This document shows positions 26,006-34,911 of a stretch of 64,000 nt of DNA, piece after piece. A model generated the notes under the pieces. That model did no database searches and had not been told where the DNA came from. It worked only from the letters and a program-made list of their open reading frames with translations. Every line of letters starts with the position of its first letter. The first letter of the stretch is position 1. Made by a program: the position numbers and the translations under genes. Source of the DNA: PALSA-607 sp036501485 (GTDB taxonomy: Bacteria > Actinomycetota > Actinomycetes > Acidothermales > Acidothermaceae); the NCBI GenBank assembly GCA_036501485.1, contig DASYAG010000019.1, positions 21,185-85,184 of the forward strand, in the 5' to 3' direction.

Positions 26006-26527
26006 ATGACGTATTCGGCCGGCGGAACGAACTCGGCCGGTGGAGCAGGCGGCGTCAAACGATTCGGATACTCGGGATTTCGCCTAGCAACGTTGCACCC
26101 ACACGTCTACTACGCCGTTGCGGCGGTCGATGCAATCGTCTTCACCGTGCTCGGCCTCATCGTGATGCTGAGGTCGGTGGGTGGCGGTATCGCCATCATC
26201 GCGTGCGGGCTGGTCGCTGCCGGATTCGCCGCTTGGCCTGCGTGGTGGTCAGAGCAGCACCCGCAGCTCGCAGCCGAGTACGTCGGACAGCGCCGTGAGA
26301 GAAGCCAGCGAATGGCCCGGCGCCACCCGCTGTACTTCATTGTCTTGCTTCCGATCGTGCTCGCCGTCGATATGGCGCTGCGCTGGCACGCCGGTTCTAA
26401 CAACGACATTGCCCACCACGGCTTATGGAGCTGGATAGTGCCGGCCGTTATCGGCCTAGTCGGCGGCGGAATCGCTGGCACCGCCCTGGTCGTGCGGGCC
26501 CGGCGCGCAAAGCCAACCCACGGGTAG
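26006..26527 (+). CDS. Hypothetical membrane protein
   Basis: 173 residues from ATG 26006 with AGGGGG upstream; the frame is open back to 25802 but the extension lies over the divergent DUF4190 gene. Gly/Ser-rich N-terminus, then helices VYYAVAAVDAIVFTVLGLIV, GGIAIIACGLVAAGFAAWPA, YFIVLLPIVLAVDMAL and WIVPAVIGLVGGGIAGTALV. I do not recognise a family. Confidence 0.75.
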   Translation: MTYSAGGTNSAGGAGGVKRFGYSGFRLATLHPHVYYAVAAVDAIVFTVLGLIVMLRSVGGGIAIIACGLVAAGFAAWPAWWSEQHPQLAAEYVGQRRERSQRMARRHPLYFIVLLPIVLAVDMALRWHAGSNNDIAHHGLWSWIVPAVIGLVGGGIAGTALVVRARRAKPTHG

Positions 26528-26545
26528 CCGCCAGGCGGCAGCCGC

Positions 26546-26583
26546 TTGACAAGACTTCTTGTCACGATGATACTTGTCACAAG
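26546..26583 (+). promoter_or_regulatory. Promoter with two palindromic operators (ArsR-like operon)
   Basis: Perfect -35 TTGACA at 26546-26551, 17-bp spacer and -10 GATACT at 26569-26574. Inside the promoter is TGACAAGA-CT-TCTTGTCA (26547-26564), a perfect 8-bp inverted repeat, and a second palindrome CTTGTcACAAG covers 26573-26583. Their centres are about 22 bp apart, two helical turns. The arrangement fits cooperative repression by the ArsR-like protein encoded second in this operon. Confidence 0.7.
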
Positions 26584-26608
26584 AGTTCTCGTGAGGAGGT
26601 CAAAGACA

Positions 26609-26806
26609 ATGCATCCCTATCTACTAGAGACGTTCGCCCACGACCGGGCAGCCGAGATGGCCCGCAGCGGCAGCGCTCGCTCGAGCCGGCAGCCCCATCG
26701 GCCCCAGCGGCCAAGGCAGCGCCTCGGCTGGATGCTGGTCACCGTTGGCCTGCGCCTGATCGGCGACGGCACCGCGCGTCGGCGCCCTGCTCCCATCGGC
26801 GGCTGA
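26609..26806 (+). CDS. Small basic protein, first gene of ArsR-like operon
   Basis: 65 residues from ATG 26609, with GAGGAGG eleven bases upstream. MHPYLLETFAHDRAAEMARS then an Arg/Pro/Gln-rich stretch and a short amphipathic helix (LGWMLVTVGLRLIGDG). Small proteins starting MHPYL...DRxAE recur in actinobacteria next to regulators; function unknown. One base separates its stop from the regulator start. Confidence 0.7.
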   Translation: MHPYLLETFAHDRAAEMARSGSARSSRQPHRPQRPRQRLGWMLVTVGLRLIGDGTARRRPAPIGG

Positions 26807-26807
26807 C

Positions 26808-27482
26808 GTGAGCCCGACCGCCAAGAAGGCGACAGCTAAAACGCCAGCCAAGGCGCCCGCCAAGAAGGCCGTCAAGAAGGCAACCGCCAAGACGATCGCC
26901 CGCAGGGAAGAGCCTCGCAAGCTCACCGACCCACGGGTGATCCGCGCGCTCGCCCACCCGGTGCGCATCGCGTTACTCGAGGCCTTAGTAAGAGAAGGTC
27001 CTCTCACCGCCACCGAGGCGGCAGAACTGCTCGCCGACAGCCCGGGCAACATGTCGTGGCACCTGCAGACTCTCGCGAAGTACGGGTACGTCGAGGAGGC
27101 CGAAGGCGGTGTCGGACGACGCAGGCCGTGGCGCCTCGTGTCGGTGGGCACGTCATACGACGAGGACCCTGATGACACCGAACTGTCCGTCGCGGCGACC
27201 GGCCTGACCAAACTCGGCAACGAGCGCGCGTTCGATCGGCTGGACCGGTGGATGAATGAACGCGGCAGCTACCCGCGCGAGTGGCAACACGCGTGGTTCT
27301 CGCAGAACAACATCAGCTACCTGATGCCCGACGAACTCAGGCAGATGGGGGAGGACCTTCTCGAAGTCATCCTCCGCTACCGCGAGCGCACCGTGCACCC
27401 CGAGCTGCGCCCCGAAGGGTCGGTGCCGGTGAGCATCCTCGCGTACGGATTCCCGATCCAGCCCACACCCTCGGGCAACTAG
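26808..27482 (+). CDS. ArsR-type winged-helix regulator with histone H1-like N-terminal tail
   Basis: 224 residues from GTG 26808. Residues 6-30 are repeats of Lys/Ala/Pro (KKATAKTPAKAPAKKAVKKA), like histone H1 or Hup tails. Then the wHTH: LTDPRVIRALAHPVRIALLE, GPLTATEAAELLADSPGNMS, WHLQTLAKYGYVEEAEGG, wing GRRRPWRLVSVG. The C-terminal ~100 residues form a helical sensor-like domain (LDRWMNERGSYPREWQHAWF). Probably represses its own operon through the palindromes at 26547-26583. Confidence 0.88.
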   Translation: MSPTAKKATAKTPAKAPAKKAVKKATAKTIARREEPRKLTDPRVIRALAHPVRIALLEALVREGPLTATEAAELLADSPGNMSWHLQTLAKYGYVEEAEGGVGRRRPWRLVSVGTSYDEDPDDTELSVAATGLTKLGNERAFDRLDRWMNERGSYPREWQHAWFSQNNISYLMPDELRQMGEDLLEVILRYRERTVHPELRPEGSVPVSILAYGFPIQPTPSGN

Positions 27483-27485
27483 TAG

Positions 27486-27992
27486 TTACTCCGAGGCCTC
27501 TGCTTGTTGTAACCAGGCGTAGACATATTGCAGGAAGTCAGCGCCACTGACTGCCGTGAAGGTTGCGATTACGGTCCGGGTGGCTTTCGGTGCGATCATC
27601 AGCCCGAGCACGAAGCCAGTGGCGACCCACTGCCCTAAGCACATAGGGCAGGTCACCATCTCGCCAAAAGAGTGCTGCAAGCCAACGCCGCGGACCTCTT
27701 CCTTGAGTTCCGCAGGTGCGCTGGTCCCGGCATAGACGGTGAAGGGCGCTCGCAAGGGACTGGTGATCGGGTCCTTCGCGATTGTTCGGGCAACCTTGTG
27801 GGTCGCGACGGTCAACTGCGCAACATCCCACGGTCCGAGCCTGTCCGGTGGTGTGCGGCCCAACGCCCGCGCAGTCGCCGCGGTGAGCGCAGTACCTCCT
27901 CCGTAGATGCTTAGCAAGGCGAGGTAGCCGCCAAGCGGGCGGTCATGACCGTTCTTGTATGCGGCTGCTTGACGTTGGAACCAGGTCGTCAC
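27486..27992 (-). CDS. DUF1360 membrane protein
   Basis: 168 residues from GTG 27992, with AAAGG upstream. LGGYLALLSIYGGGTALTAA, KVARTIAKDPITSPLRAPF and the Cys motif VTCPMCLGQWVATGFVLGLM are DUF1360 hallmarks. Function unknown. Eleven bases follow the GH15 stop, so it ends the aldose-epimerase, SDR, GH15 and DUF1360 operon. Confidence 0.88.
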   Translation of the reverse strand: MTTWFQRQAAAYKNGHDRPLGGYLALLSIYGGGTALTAATARALGRTPPDRLGPWDVAQLTVATHKVARTIAKDPITSPLRAPFTVYAGTSAPAELKEEVRGVGLQHSFGEMVTCPMCLGQWVATGFVLGLMIAPKATRTVIATFTAVSGADFLQYVYAWLQQAEASE

Positions 27993-28003
27993 GGGAGAAC
28001 CTT

Positions 28004-29764
28004 TCAGGGAGTAGGCGTTGCCAGTCGAGCGGACGTCTCCAACATCAGCGCATGCACGAAGGCCTGTGGCAGGTTGCCGCGCATGTAGCGCTGGCGGACG
28101 TCGAACTCTTCGCTGAAGATCAGCGACGGCCCGCAAGCCGCTCGAGTGCGTTCGTACCAGCCTCTTGCTTCTAGTTCCTGCCCGCATTGCTGGAGCGCTA
28201 GCGCCACGAGGAATCCGCAGAGCAGGAACGAACCTTCGGCATCGGCGAGAGGGCGGGCGTCGTGGCGGAAGCGATAGGCGTATCCGTCGACGGTGAGGTC
28301 CTGAAGATACGTCTCAAGGGTTGTGATCGTGCGGGGATCGTCGACAGGCACGCATCCTCGGATGCCGGCGAACAGCAAGGCAGCGTCGACCGCCTCGTCG
28401 TCAGCTGCGCGTCGCCAGCGGCCGTCAGCATGCAAGCACTGCGCCGATGTGTCAGCCAGGATGTGATCGGCAAGGCCGATCCATCTGCCGGCCTCGTCCC
28501 TGGGAGCGTTGGCCGCAATGGATCGCAGCCCGCCGACCACCGTCAGCCGGCTGTGAGTCCAGGTCCGATTCTCAAGCTCCCAGATGCCCGCGTCGGGCTC
28601 CTGCCATCGCCGGCTGATCGCGCTGGCCGCGGCCTGAGCCGCCTGCCAGTGTTCTGCGTCGAGGCGGTCTCGCTGTGCAGCGATAGCGAACAGTTGGAGC
28701 GCTTCGCCGAAAGTGTCGAGCTGGAACTGGTTCGTGACGTGGTTACCGACAATGTCGAATCCACCTGGATAGCCGGAAAGGTTCAGATGCCGCTGGCGAG
28801 GAACCGGTTCTCCGTTGGTGGTGTAGGCCGGACACAGCTGATCGCCGTGCTCGAGGAGTCGCGCAGTGACAAACTCGACCGCAGCGTCCAAGAGCGGATC
28901 GTCACCGACCGCCGCTGCCGCAATACCGGCGAAGCACTGGTCGCGGATCCAGACGTAGCGATAGTCGTAATTCCGACCGGCTTCGGCGCGCTCGGGCAGG
29001 CTGGTCGTCGCGGCGGCGACCATCCCACCAGTGCTGCTGGTCAGGCCGCGCAGTACGGCGTAGCTGGTCCGCGCATCCGCGCGCGACAGACATCCATCCA
29101 GTGCCGGGACTGCGCTGCGCCAGGTGGTCTCGGTCGCACGCCAGGCCGCATCGGCGGCTACGGGTTCGGCAGGCAACGGGCGTTCGGAGATCTCCAGGAC
29201 GAGATCGTGCTGCCCGCCTTGCTCCAAGTCGAGATGCAGCGTTAGCCGCTGACCGGCGTCGTGCGAACGGGCGGCGCCTGCTCCGGCCCACCGCAAGTAC
29301 AACGCGCCGCAACGAGCTGTCCAGACGTCACCGTGGCGATGCAGATCGGTCATCGGTTCGTTGTCATAGTCGCTGCGGGGATGCAAGGTGACGTTGAGGG
29401 AACTAGGCCCGTCAATGGCACGCACGCGCCGCAGCAATACCGAGATCTGCGCGTCGCCGGGATATGCGAGGGCGTCGCGACACTCAGTCGTGCCGGCGCC
29501 GGTGGTCCACCGGCTCGTCCAGATCATCGAGGCGTCGCCGTAGCAGCCGCCCGAGACGAAGGGATCCGCCGGGCTGACGCTGTAGACCCCCTGGCCGCCG
29601 ATCAGCGCACTGAAGATCGATCCGCTGTCGAAGCGGGGCGCGCACATCCAGACGATGTCGCCGCGCGGCCCTACGGCAGCGGCGCGCTCCCCATCGGCTA
29701 ACAGCGCGTACTGCTGCAAGGGGTAAAACGGAACCGGAGGGCCGGACGACGAGTGGGTGGGCAT
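28004..29764 (-). CDS. Glycoside hydrolase family 15 (glucoamylase/trehalase-like)
   Basis: 586 residues from ATG 29764, sharing one base with the SDR stop (TGATG). N-terminal beta domain (LQQYALLADGERAAAVGPRG, DIVWMCAPRFDSGSIFSALI), then the (alpha/alpha)6 barrel: YDYRYVWIRDQCFAGIAAAA, GFDIVGNHVTNQFQLDTFGE, PDAGIWELENRTWTHSRLTV (general acid region) and EGSFLLCGFLVALAL with the second carboxylate. No signal peptide, so an intracellular enzyme acting on alpha-glucosides such as trehalose or maltodextrin. Linked to an aldose epimerase and an SDR, consistent with onward handling of free glucose. Confidence 0.9.
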   Translation of the reverse strand: MPTHSSSGPPVPFYPLQQYALLADGERAAAVGPRGDIVWMCAPRFDSGSIFSALIGGQGVYSVSPADPFVSGGCYGDASMIWTSRWTTGAGTTECRDALAYPGDAQISVLLRRVRAIDGPSSLNVTLHPRSDYDNEPMTDLHRHGDVWTARCGALYLRWAGAGAARSHDAGQRLTLHLDLEQGGQHDLVLEISERPLPAEPVAADAAWRATETTWRSAVPALDGCLSRADARTSYAVLRGLTSSTGGMVAAATTSLPERAEAGRNYDYRYVWIRDQCFAGIAAAAVGDDPLLDAAVEFVTARLLEHGDQLCPAYTTNGEPVPRQRHLNLSGYPGGFDIVGNHVTNQFQLDTFGEALQLFAIAAQRDRLDAEHWQAAQAAASAISRRWQEPDAGIWELENRTWTHSRLTVVGGLRSIAANAPRDEAGRWIGLADHILADTSAQCLHADGRWRRAADDEAVDAALLFAGIRGCVPVDDPRTITTLETYLQDLTVDGYAYRFRHDARPLADAEGSFLLCGFLVALALQQCGQELEARGWYERTRAACGPSLIFSEEFDVRQRYMRGNLPQAFVHALMLETSARLATPTP

Positions 29765-30807
29765 CAGAGATTCCGGCGCCGCCCAGCGACGCCGCGCCGA
29801 AGCAGCATCGCCCCGCTTGCGAGTACGGCGCCGGCAAGCACACCGTGACGGTGCGACGCCCATACCTGCGGGTCACGGTCATGAGCTACCGCATCGAAGC
29901 TGCCGTGCGCGCCGAAGTCGTGGCCGTCAGGCCCGTCTGCAGGTTCCCACAGGTTCACTGGGTCCGTCGGTTCGCGCAGTTCTTGAGTCTGTTGCGAGTC
30001 GAACCCGGTTCGTGCGAGATAACGGTCAAGTAAGCCGGGAGCGAGCGCGTTGGCGATCAGCGTGGCTGTGGTGCTCGAGCCGATCCAGTACTCGCGACGC
30101 TGCGGGTGCTCGGCGGCGTACCGGATCGCGCGTGCGACAAACTCGGGTTGGAAGATCGGCGGAACGGGCTGCGCGCGACGGGGCAGCCGCGACAGCACCC
30201 ACGAGAACTGCGGCGTATTGACCGCCGGCAGCTGGGGCATGGTGACGTGCACGTTGCTGTTCTCATGCAGCAGTTCGCACCGCAAGGCCTCATTGAAGCC
30301 CTGGATCGCATGTTTGGCGCCGCAGTAAGCACTTTGCAACGGGATCCCGCGGTAGGCCAAGGCCGACCCGACCTGCACGATGGTGCCCCAGTCGCGAGGC
30401 TTCATGTACTTCAGAGCTGCCATCGTGCCGTAGACGTAGCCGAGGTAACTGACCTCAGTGACACGCCGGTACTCCTCCGGCCGGATCTGATCGAAGGGAG
30501 CGAAGACCGATGTGAACGCGACGTTGACCCAGATCTTGATCGGTCCCAGCTCTTGCTCGACGCGATCGGCGGCGGCGAAAACCGCGTCGGGCTCGGCGAC
30601 GTCGACCGCGATCGGCAGCGCGCGTCCGCCCGCTCGCTCCACGTCATCGGCGGCTGCGGCCAATCCCTTCTCACCGCGAGCAAGCAACGCCACAGCGTTG
30701 CCGCGAGCGGCGAACTCGATCGCCACCGCGCGACCCACACCACCGCTGGCGCCCGTGACGACGACGACCCCCGGCTCAGCCGACGTCCGCTCCGGTTTGG
30801 CGATCAC
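29764..30807 (-). CDS. SDR family oxidoreductase with C-terminal extension
   Basis: 347 residues. Classical SDR: VVVVTGASGGVGRAVAIEFA, VDVAEPDAVF, catalytic Ser in IVQVGSALAYRG and YCGAKHA (YxxxK), then PQLPAVNTPQF. Beyond residue ~250 an extra ~95 residues follow, ending in a likely helix (GVLAGAVLASGAMLLRRGVA), so it may be membrane-attached. Expected cofactor NAD(P). Substrate unknown; sugar context suggests a polyol or aldose derivative. Confidence 0.9.
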   Translation of the reverse strand: MIAKPERTSAEPGVVVVTGASGGVGRAVAIEFAARGNAVALLARGEKGLAAAADDVERAGGRALPIAVDVAEPDAVFAAADRVEQELGPIKIWVNVAFTSVFAPFDQIRPEEYRRVTEVSYLGYVYGTMAALKYMKPRDWGTIVQVGSALAYRGIPLQSAYCGAKHAIQGFNEALRCELLHENSNVHVTMPQLPAVNTPQFSWVLSRLPRRAQPVPPIFQPEFVARAIRYAAEHPQRREYWIGSSTTATLIANALAPGLLDRYLARTGFDSQQTQELREPTDPVNLWEPADGPDGHDFGAHGSFDAVAHDRDPQVWASHRHGVLAGAVLASGAMLLRRGVAGRRRNL

Positions 30808-30855
30808 GACGAACCGATACCCCCGGTCTCTCCTATCGCAAACCCGTGCCGAGGG

Positions 30856-31827
30856 TTACGCGGGCTGCACGCCCCAGCTTGCGGTGTGTGCCTGTCCGGG
30901 GGTGAGGCGGATCAAGCCTTGGCCGCTGCGGAAGGCGTTCGGCGGGCATGTCATCGGCTCTACCCCAAGACCAGTGCGCCAGTGCGGCGCGGGCTGGGTG
31001 TGCGCGGTGTAGATCTCGATGTACGGATAACTTTCATCGGCCCACAACGCAACCGCGCCCTGATTGGCTGCGGATAGGTGGACCCATGCGAGCCCGTCGC
31101 TGTCGCGGGCTAGGTCGGTAAACGTGTAGTCGATTTCGCGCGTACCGATTTGTCGCGGAGTTCGGAAGTCGTACGCCGATCCCTGCACGTCAGCCGACCC
31201 GGTCGGCAGGCCTCGTTCGTCAGTAGGGAGATACTGGTCGGCGTCGAGATGAAGCTCGCATTCGTCGATGAGTCCGGTGCCCAGGCTCAGGTAGGGATGT
31301 TGACCCGTCCCGTACGGGCACGGCTGCGTGCCGATGTTGGTGGCGGTCGTGCGCACGGTCAGCCCGGCCGCAGTGAGCTCGTAGTCGACGCGCACGTCGA
31401 GGGTGAACGGGTAGCCCATCTGCGGATGCAGGACGATGCCCATAACGACCTGGCTTTCGGTGTGCTGGTGGCAGGTCCAGTTTCGCCAGCGCCCGAAGCC
31501 ATGGATGGCGTTGTGCGCCGCAGGTTCCGTGAGCGGCAGCTGGTAGTCGGTGCCGTCGAACGTGTAGGCACCGTCCTGGATTCGATTGGGCCACGGGACC
31601 AGGGGCAGTCCCCTTGCGCCGGTGCAATGCTCCGTACGTGAATAGCCGTCGAGCAGATGACGCCCGCCGACGTCATACCGGCGTAGTCCGCCGCCGACCT
31701 CGACCACAGTCGCGTGGTGCGCGCCGTAACTGATCTGGAACTGTTGCCCCGACGGCGTCGCAGGGCCAGATCGGACGTCGTCCCTGGCATCGGCTTGTCT
31801 CACGGTGTGCTCGATTCTGTCTGTCAC
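30856..31827 (-). CDS. Aldose 1-epimerase family protein
   Basis: 323 residues from GTG 31827, chosen because the open frame to 31983 overlaps the divergent gene. Mutarotase motifs: LVPWPNRIQDGAYTFDGTDY, NAIHGFGRWRNW (first catalytic His), GTGQHPYLSLG (second His) and SYPYIEIYTAH with the C-terminal GVEPMTCPPNAF carrying the catalytic Glu. Interconverts alpha and beta anomers of aldoses. First gene of its operon and divergent from the TPP-enzyme operon over 149 bp. Confidence 0.9.
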   Translation of the reverse strand: MTDRIEHTVRQADARDDVRSGPATPSGQQFQISYGAHHATVVEVGGGLRRYDVGGRHLLDGYSRTEHCTGARGLPLVPWPNRIQDGAYTFDGTDYQLPLTEPAAHNAIHGFGRWRNWTCHQHTESQVVMGIVLHPQMGYPFTLDVRVDYELTAAGLTVRTTATNIGTQPCPYGTGQHPYLSLGTGLIDECELHLDADQYLPTDERGLPTGSADVQGSAYDFRTPRQIGTREIDYTFTDLARDSDGLAWVHLSAANQGAVALWADESYPYIEIYTAHTQPAPHWRTGLGVEPMTCPPNAFRSGQGLIRLTPGQAHTASWGVQPA

Positions 31828-31976
31828 GATTCTGCACGTTACGGCGACTGAAACCACTTCCTTGGCACAGCCTTTACCTGTCCGCGCAGTACGTCGCCTG
31901 CAGTGCTGTTTGGCTGTTCCGACGCAGGGTACGGCCGCAGCAAGTAGCGGCCGCGACATCGAATGCGAGACGTGCC

Positions 31977-33809
31977 ATGCCAACAGTCAGCGACTTCGTG
32001 ATTCAACGCGTTCGAGAGTGGGGCGTGACGCGAGTGTTCGGGTTCCCCGGCGACGGAGTGGGAGAGCTCGATGGCGCCCTCGGTCAGGCCGACCGCGACG
32101 GTCAAGGCCTGAGCTACGTTCGGCCTACGCACGAAGAGATCTGCGCGTTGATGGCGGTGGCGCACGCCAAGTTCACGGGTGAGGTCGGTGTCTGTGTCGC
32201 GACCTCGAGCCCTGGGGCCTTCCATCTGATCAATGGCCTCTATGACGCCAACATGGACAACCAACCCGTTGTCGCCATCGTCGGGCAGCAGGGATTGAAC
32301 GCTCTCGGCACTTTTAATCAGCAGGAAAGCAACCTCGAGCGAACATTCGCCGACGTCGCCGCATACGTGCAGACGATCGTGTCCCCGCAGCAGGCCCAGG
32401 CGGTTGTTGACACCGCGTTTCGCACCGCGCGCGTTCGACTTGCGCCAACGGTCATCATCATTCCGCACGACGTTCAGGCAATGGAGATGGAAGAACCCGC
32501 GGTCGCGACGTGGGTCTCGCGCTCCAGCGCGGTCGCGCCGTCGATAGCGATAACGCCGCCCCACAGCGAGATCGTGCAGGCGGCCGAGATCATCAACAGC
32601 GGTGCGAAGGTCACGTTTCTCGTCGGTCACGGCGCCAACGGTGCGACCGACGAAGTGCTCGAAGCGGCGCGTCTCGCCGGTGCCGGCATCGTCACCGCGC
32701 TGCGCGGAAAGCAAGTCGTGCCCTCGGACATCGCGTTTCACTCGCAGCAGCTGGGACTGCTCGGATCGCGGCCGAGCGCGGATCAGATGGCTGGTTGCGA
32801 CACGCTCGTTTTGCTTGGCACCAACTACCCGTATGGGCAGTTCCTGCCCAAGACTGGCCAGGCGAGAGCGATCCAGGTTGACCTCAAGCCCGAGCAGATG
32901 GGCCTTCGGTATCCCACGGAGTTGAACCTGTGGGGCGACGTCAAATCCACCCTGACCGCCCTGATCCCCCACCTGCAGGCTAAGACCGATCTGGGCTGGC
33001 AGAACACCGTTGCAGAGGGTATGCGTGAGTGGGACGAAGAGATAAAAGCGCAGGCGATGCTGAACTATCCGGATGGGGTCAACCCTCGGCGCGTCTACCA
33101 CGAGCTGAACAAGCGGCTACCACCCAATGCCATCGTCACCGCTGATGCCGGCACAACTGCGGACTGGTATGGCCATCACATCCGACTACGGCGCGGCATG
33201 ATGGGCGATCTCTCTGGCCGGCTGGCGACCATGCTCGCTGCGATGCCGTACGCCGTGGCGGCGAAGTTTGCCTATCCCGACCGCCCGGTGATCTGCACGA
33301 TCGGTGACGGCGCCTTCCAAATGCTCGGTATGAACGAGCTCATAACCGTGAAGAAGTACATGGCGCAATGGAGCAATCAGCAGTTCATCGTGCTTGTACT
33401 GCACAACGACGACCTCAACCAGGTGTCGTGGGAGATGCGCACGGAAGATGGCAATCCGGTCTGGCCGGCGTCTCAAGACATCCAGACGGTCGACTACGCC
33501 GGATGGGCCGAACTGCTCGGCTTTTCTGGCATCCGCGTGAGGTCTGACGATGACGTCGAGGCCGCATGGGAGACCGCCTTTTCTCACCCTGGCGTCACCC
33601 TCATCGACGCGTACACGTCCAAGAACATCCCGCCGCTGCCGGCACATCTCACGAGGGAGCTCGTGATCAGCACCGCCAAAGGTCTGCTCAAGGAGGGGCC
33701 CGCTGCTGCAGGCCCGCTTCGTGACTCGGCCGAGGCGATCCTGTCCGAAGGTCTTCAACGGGCGAAGTCGGCGCTGCACATTGGTGACGGATCCGATGCA
33801 AGTTCCTAG
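31977..33809 (+). CDS. Thiamine pyrophosphate-requiring enzyme (acetolactate synthase/pyruvate oxidase-like)
   Basis: 610 residues in the three-domain TPP-enzyme layout. Pyr domain: VFGFPGDGVGELDGALGQ and RPTHEEICALMAVAHAKFTG with the catalytic Glu. Central domain from ~190 to 330 (LVGHGANGATDEVLEAARLA, LGTNYPYGQFLP). PP domain: GDGAFQMLGMNELITV to LHNDDLNQVSW, the GDG-N metal/diphosphate motif. It fits pyruvate dehydrogenase (quinone)/pyruvate oxidase-like or related lyases; the exact 2-oxo acid is unknown. Overlaps the next gene, starting a five-gene operon. Confidence 0.9.
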   Translation: MPTVSDFVIQRVREWGVTRVFGFPGDGVGELDGALGQADRDGQGLSYVRPTHEEICALMAVAHAKFTGEVGVCVATSSPGAFHLINGLYDANMDNQPVVAIVGQQGLNALGTFNQQESNLERTFADVAAYVQTIVSPQQAQAVVDTAFRTARVRLAPTVIIIPHDVQAMEMEEPAVATWVSRSSAVAPSIAITPPHSEIVQAAEIINSGAKVTFLVGHGANGATDEVLEAARLAGAGIVTALRGKQVVPSDIAFHSQQLGLLGSRPSADQMAGCDTLVLLGTNYPYGQFLPKTGQARAIQVDLKPEQMGLRYPTELNLWGDVKSTLTALIPHLQAKTDLGWQNTVAEGMREWDEEIKAQAMLNYPDGVNPRRVYHELNKRLPPNAIVTADAGTTADWYGHHIRLRRGMMGDLSGRLATMLAAMPYAVAAKFAYPDRPVICTIGDGAFQMLGMNELITVKKYMAQWSNQQFIVLVLHNDDLNQVSWEMRTEDGNPVWPASQDIQTVDYAGWAELLGFSGIRVRSDDDVEAAWETAFSHPGVTLIDAYTSKNIPPLPAHLTRELVISTAKGLLKEGPAAAGPLRDSAEAILSEGLQRAKSALHIGDGSDASS

Positions 33810-34263
33810 AGCCTCGAAGCGACACCCGGTGGGAATCGATCGCTTGCTGGCTGACATCCGAACCGGCCACTTCGAGAAGACCCTGTCGGCGTTGGCCGCA
33901 GTCGGTGCGGCGGTGACGACCGGTGAGATCTACCTGTCGCACGACTCGGCGAGCTTCGGCAACAAGATGATGTGGGTGCCGGTGTTCGTCATGCCGACGG
34001 TCATTCCGGCGGGCATCGCGGCGGTGTTCTCGAAGCGGGCTGCGAAAACCGTGCTGCCGATCGCCTCGGCAGTCGTCGTGTTGAACGGCTTGCAAGGTAC
34101 CTATCTGCACCTGCGCGGCATCAGCCAAAAGCCCGGCGGGCTGCGGCCAGGTATGCGCGTCTACAACGCAGAAATGGGCCCGCCGGTTTTCGCGCCACTA
34201 CTGGCGAGCCTGGTCGGCGGCATGGGCATTCTGGCGGCCATCCTTCGCCGCGAAGGCGAGTAA
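33796..34263 (+). CDS. Small polytopic membrane protein in the oxidoreductase operon
   Basis: 155 residues from ATG 33796, inside the 3' end of the TPP gene. Polar N-terminus, then helices KTLSALAAVGAAVTTGEIYL, MWVPVFVMPTVIPAGIAAVF, VLPIASAVVVLNGLQGTYLH and FAPLLASLVGGMGILAAIL. Not a recognised family. Its place before a gluconate-dehydrogenase-like subunit and a flavoprotein suggests a membrane anchor or quinone-side partner. Confidence 0.8.
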   Translation: MQVPRASKRHPVGIDRLLADIRTGHFEKTLSALAAVGAAVTTGEIYLSHDSASFGNKMMWVPVFVMPTVIPAGIAAVFSKRAAKTVLPIASAVVVLNGLQGTYLHLRGISQKPGGLRPGMRVYNAEMGPPVFAPLLASLVGGMGILAAILRREGE

Positions 34264-34266
34264 GCC

Positions 34267-34887
34267 GTGGTCTTCATCGCCGACAGCTTCCGCGGACGTA
34301 CCCCCGGCTCCCGACCTTCGCGCTTTCCCGGATTCGACGTACTCGACGAAGTCGACCGATGGGACGCAGCGACTGCAGGCGTCGTGCTTGCGCGGCTCAC
34401 GCCGTCCCCTGAGCTGTCATTCTTCACCGGCGTCGAGCAAGCCACGGCCGAAGCGTTGTGCGATCACCTGCTTGCTCAGCACGACGAGCCGCGGGTGCCG
34501 GTGGCAGCACTGATCGACGTCCGTCTTGCTACGGGTGAGACGGACGGATGGCACTACGCGGACATGCCAGAGGACGGCGAGGCGTGGCGGCAGACGTTGG
34601 CATTTCTCGATGACGACGCGACCCAGCGATACGGCACCGTCTTTGGCGAGTTGACGAAGGATCAACAGGCCGCAGTCGTGCAGGCGATCCAAAACCTGAA
34701 GACGCAGCGTTGGCATGCTTTGCCTGCCAACCAGGTGTGGTCGCTGTGGACCAGGTACGCGTGTACGGCGTTCTATTCACACCCATGGGCCTGGAACGAA
34801 ATGGGCTTCCCGGGGCCTGCGTATCCGCGTGGGTATAAAAACATCGGGCTCGATAAGCGCGAACCGTTCGAGGTCGCGCAGCAATGA
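34267..34887 (+). CDS. Gluconate 2-dehydrogenase subunit 3-like protein
   Basis: 206 residues, GTG start at 34267. FFTGVEQATAEALCDHLLAQ, ALIDVRLATGETDGWHYADM and VVQAIQNLKTQRWHALPANQ match the gamma subunit family. No Tat signal is seen at the N-terminus, unlike secreted gluconate dehydrogenase gamma subunits, so this complex may be cytosolic or membrane-proximal inside. Ends in ATGA overlap with the GMC flavoprotein, its expected partner. Confidence 0.85.
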   Translation: MVFIADSFRGRTPGSRPSRFPGFDVLDEVDRWDAATAGVVLARLTPSPELSFFTGVEQATAEALCDHLLAQHDEPRVPVAALIDVRLATGETDGWHYADMPEDGEAWRQTLAFLDDDATQRYGTVFGELTKDQQAAVVQAIQNLKTQRWHALPANQVWSLWTRYACTAFYSHPWAWNEMGFPGPAYPRGYKNIGLDKREPFEVAQQ

Positions 34888-34911
34888 AGGTCGGCGCAGC
34901 AATGAAGGTCG
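34876..34911 (+). repeat. 18-bp perfect tandem duplication at the GMC start codon
   Basis: GCGCAGCAATGAAGGTCG occurs twice in tandem. It duplicates the RBS-proximal sequence and start codon, so the GMC protein can begin MKVGAAMKVGAS or at the second ATG (34902). Confidence 0.9.

Noticed and set aside
31839..33101. 420-codon minus-strand frame under the TPP enzyme
   Set aside because: Antisense to conserved TPP-enzyme sequence; its translation is rich in Arg/His/Gly without recognisable motifs.
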